A DNA stretch of 5,566 nucleotides. Origin: Clostridiales bacterium. Lineage in GTDB: Bacteria; Bacillota_A; Clostridia; Oscillospirales; Oscillospiraceae. Each line of letters starts with the position of its first letter. Positions within the stretch are counted from its first letter, which is position 1. The position numbers and the translations under genes are program-made. The stretch is from contig JALFGI010000342.1 of the NCBI GenBank assembly GCA_022777455.1, positions 1 to 5,566 of the forward strand, written 5' to 3'. The notes below the pieces were generated by a model. The model was not told where the DNA came from, did no database searches, and worked only from the letters and a program-made list of their open reading frames with translations. Below, one piece after another: positions 4,861 through 5,566 of this stretch.

Positions 4861-5566
4861 TCAGTCGTTTGATGTGGGGAAGGCCAGGCTCTCCCGGACG
4901 AAATCGTCCTTGCTGTAAGCCAGGCGATATTCCCGGGCAGTCATTCCCGTGACCTTTTTGAACTCCTTGCCCATGTGGCTTTGGGAGGCAAAGCCCAGGT
5001 TGAAGGCAATCTCCGCCAGAGAAAGGCCGGAGAATTCCAGCATAACCTTTGCCCGGTTGATCTTTTCATACATGATGAATTGCTTCAGCGACACTTTCTC
5101 CTGCTTCCGGAACAGGGATGACAGGTAGTTGGCATCCAGGCCGATGGCCTGGGCAATGTCCTGCACGGTGAGCTTTTCGTGCAGGTGTACGTAAATATAG
5201 TCCTTGCAGTGGGAGATATGCCGATTCTCAATGGTCGTCGTATCTCCCACCTTTTTGATCGGCAGATCATGGACCAGCTCGGCGTACCGGAGCTGTGCAT
5301 TTCTGTAGATACGGACAATTTCATTGATATTCGCCTCTCCCTCTGCCATCAGGCAGGCATCCATCTTCTGAACGCTGACGTCACTGAGGTGATAGCTGAG
5401 TTCATAATGCAGCCCGCCTTCAATGGCCGCCCGGCTGGCCAGGGTGATGGTGACAATGCCCAAATACACCTCCTGCCGGACGGAATCCAGGGACAAGGTG
5501 CCGTATCGGCCGGGAAAACGCTCCGCCAAAATGCGCCGCAACCCTTCCACATCCCCCCGGCGAATG
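4861..5566 (-). CDS. AraC/XylS-family transcriptional regulator, N-terminus outside window
   Basis: The last 234 residues of an AraC-type regulator read from the right edge to a TGA at 4863-4861. The C-terminal DNA-binding domain has both helix-turn-helix units: LTVQDIAQAIGLDANYLSSL (about 5172-5107) and LSLAEIAFNLGFASQSHMGK (about 5022-4957), ending in the family motif FKKVTGMTAREYR. The part before it (GTLSLDSVRQEVYLGIVTIT, then ASRAAIEGGL and LSYHLSD) matches the linker region common in Clostridia AraC regulators. A GTG at 5550 could be read as a start, but it sits inside RRGDVEGLRRIL, which looks like conserved internal sequence, and the frame stays open to the edge. The ligand-sensing N-terminus is therefore missing from view. 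The gene faces GH120 tail to tail and probably controls the local oligosaccharide genes; this is inferred from position. Confidence 0.93.
   Translation of the reverse strand, partial: IRRGDVEGLRRILAERFPGRYGTLSLDSVRQEVYLGIVTITLASRAAIEGGLHYELSYHLSDVSVQKMDACLMAEGEANINEIVRIYRNAQLRYAELVHDLPIKKVGDTTTIENRHISHCKDYIYVHLHEKLTVQDIAQAIGLDANYLSSLFRKQEKVSLKQFIMYEKINRAKVMLEFSGLSLAEIAFNLGFASQSHMGKEFKKVTGMTAREYRLAYSKDDFVRESLAFPTSND

Noticed and set aside
5548..5550. GTG at 5550 (minus) as the regulator's start
   Set aside because: It falls within what looks like conserved internal sequence (RRGDVEGLRRIL). The frame stays open to the edge, and the protein would lack a sensing domain.
1..5566. CRISPR arrays, rRNA, tRNA or integrase/transposase genes
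   Set aside because: Both strands were scanned by eye. No regularly spaced repeats, no RNA gene signatures and no recombinase motifs were found.

Overview
The window looks like chromosomal DNA of a gut-type Clostridia bacterium (Bacillota), most likely in or near Oscillospiraceae/Ruminococcaceae. Three things point there: the GC-rich coding sequence with AGGAG-type ribosome sites, the gene families present, and two hairpin-rich interspersed repeats whose cores (a CCTTCCCCC/GGGGGAAGG hairpin and a GGCTCTCCC...GGGAGAGCTGTCAGCC type arm) resemble repeats I associate with Faecalibacterium/Subdoligranulum-like genomes. The assignment is from memory and pattern, not from a search.

Layout. Positions 1-218 hold a small double-hairpin repeat flanked by perfect 10-base direct repeats, then the leader of the first gene. 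Positions 219-1541 (+) encode an 11-helix Na+-coupled amino-acid-type symporter of the neurotransmitter:sodium symporter (NSS/SNF) family, closed by a strong intrinsic terminator at 1624-1660. An AT-richer leader (about 1740-1893) with extended -10 promoter candidates precedes a DUF624/YesL-like membrane protein (1894-2523, +). A roughly 266-bp MITE-like inverted-repeat element (2532-2797) fills most of the gap to the next gene. Positions 2854-4860 (+) encode a 668-residue right-handed beta-helix enzyme that I assign to glycoside hydrolase family 120 (beta-xylosidase). Directly abutting it, on the minus strand, is the C-terminal 234 residues of an AraC/XylS-family regulator (5566-4861), whose N-terminus lies outside the window.

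How they fit. The GH120 enzyme has no signal peptide, so it probably cleaves imported xylo-oligosaccharides in the cytoplasm. DUF624 proteins and AraC regulators are common companions of oligosaccharide-utilisation genes, so 1894 to the right edge is probably part of a xylo-oligosaccharide locus, with its importer, if any, outside the window. The symporter lies behind a terminator and is probably an independent unit. The points most worth a second look are the MITE-like element between the DUF624 and GH120 genes, the zero-spacing tail-to-tail stop codons (TGATCA) of the GH120 and regulator genes, a 14-residue insertion between the two catalytic residues of the GH120 enzyme, and the loss of the usual gate arginine in the symporter. 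I see no convincing wholly new system here.
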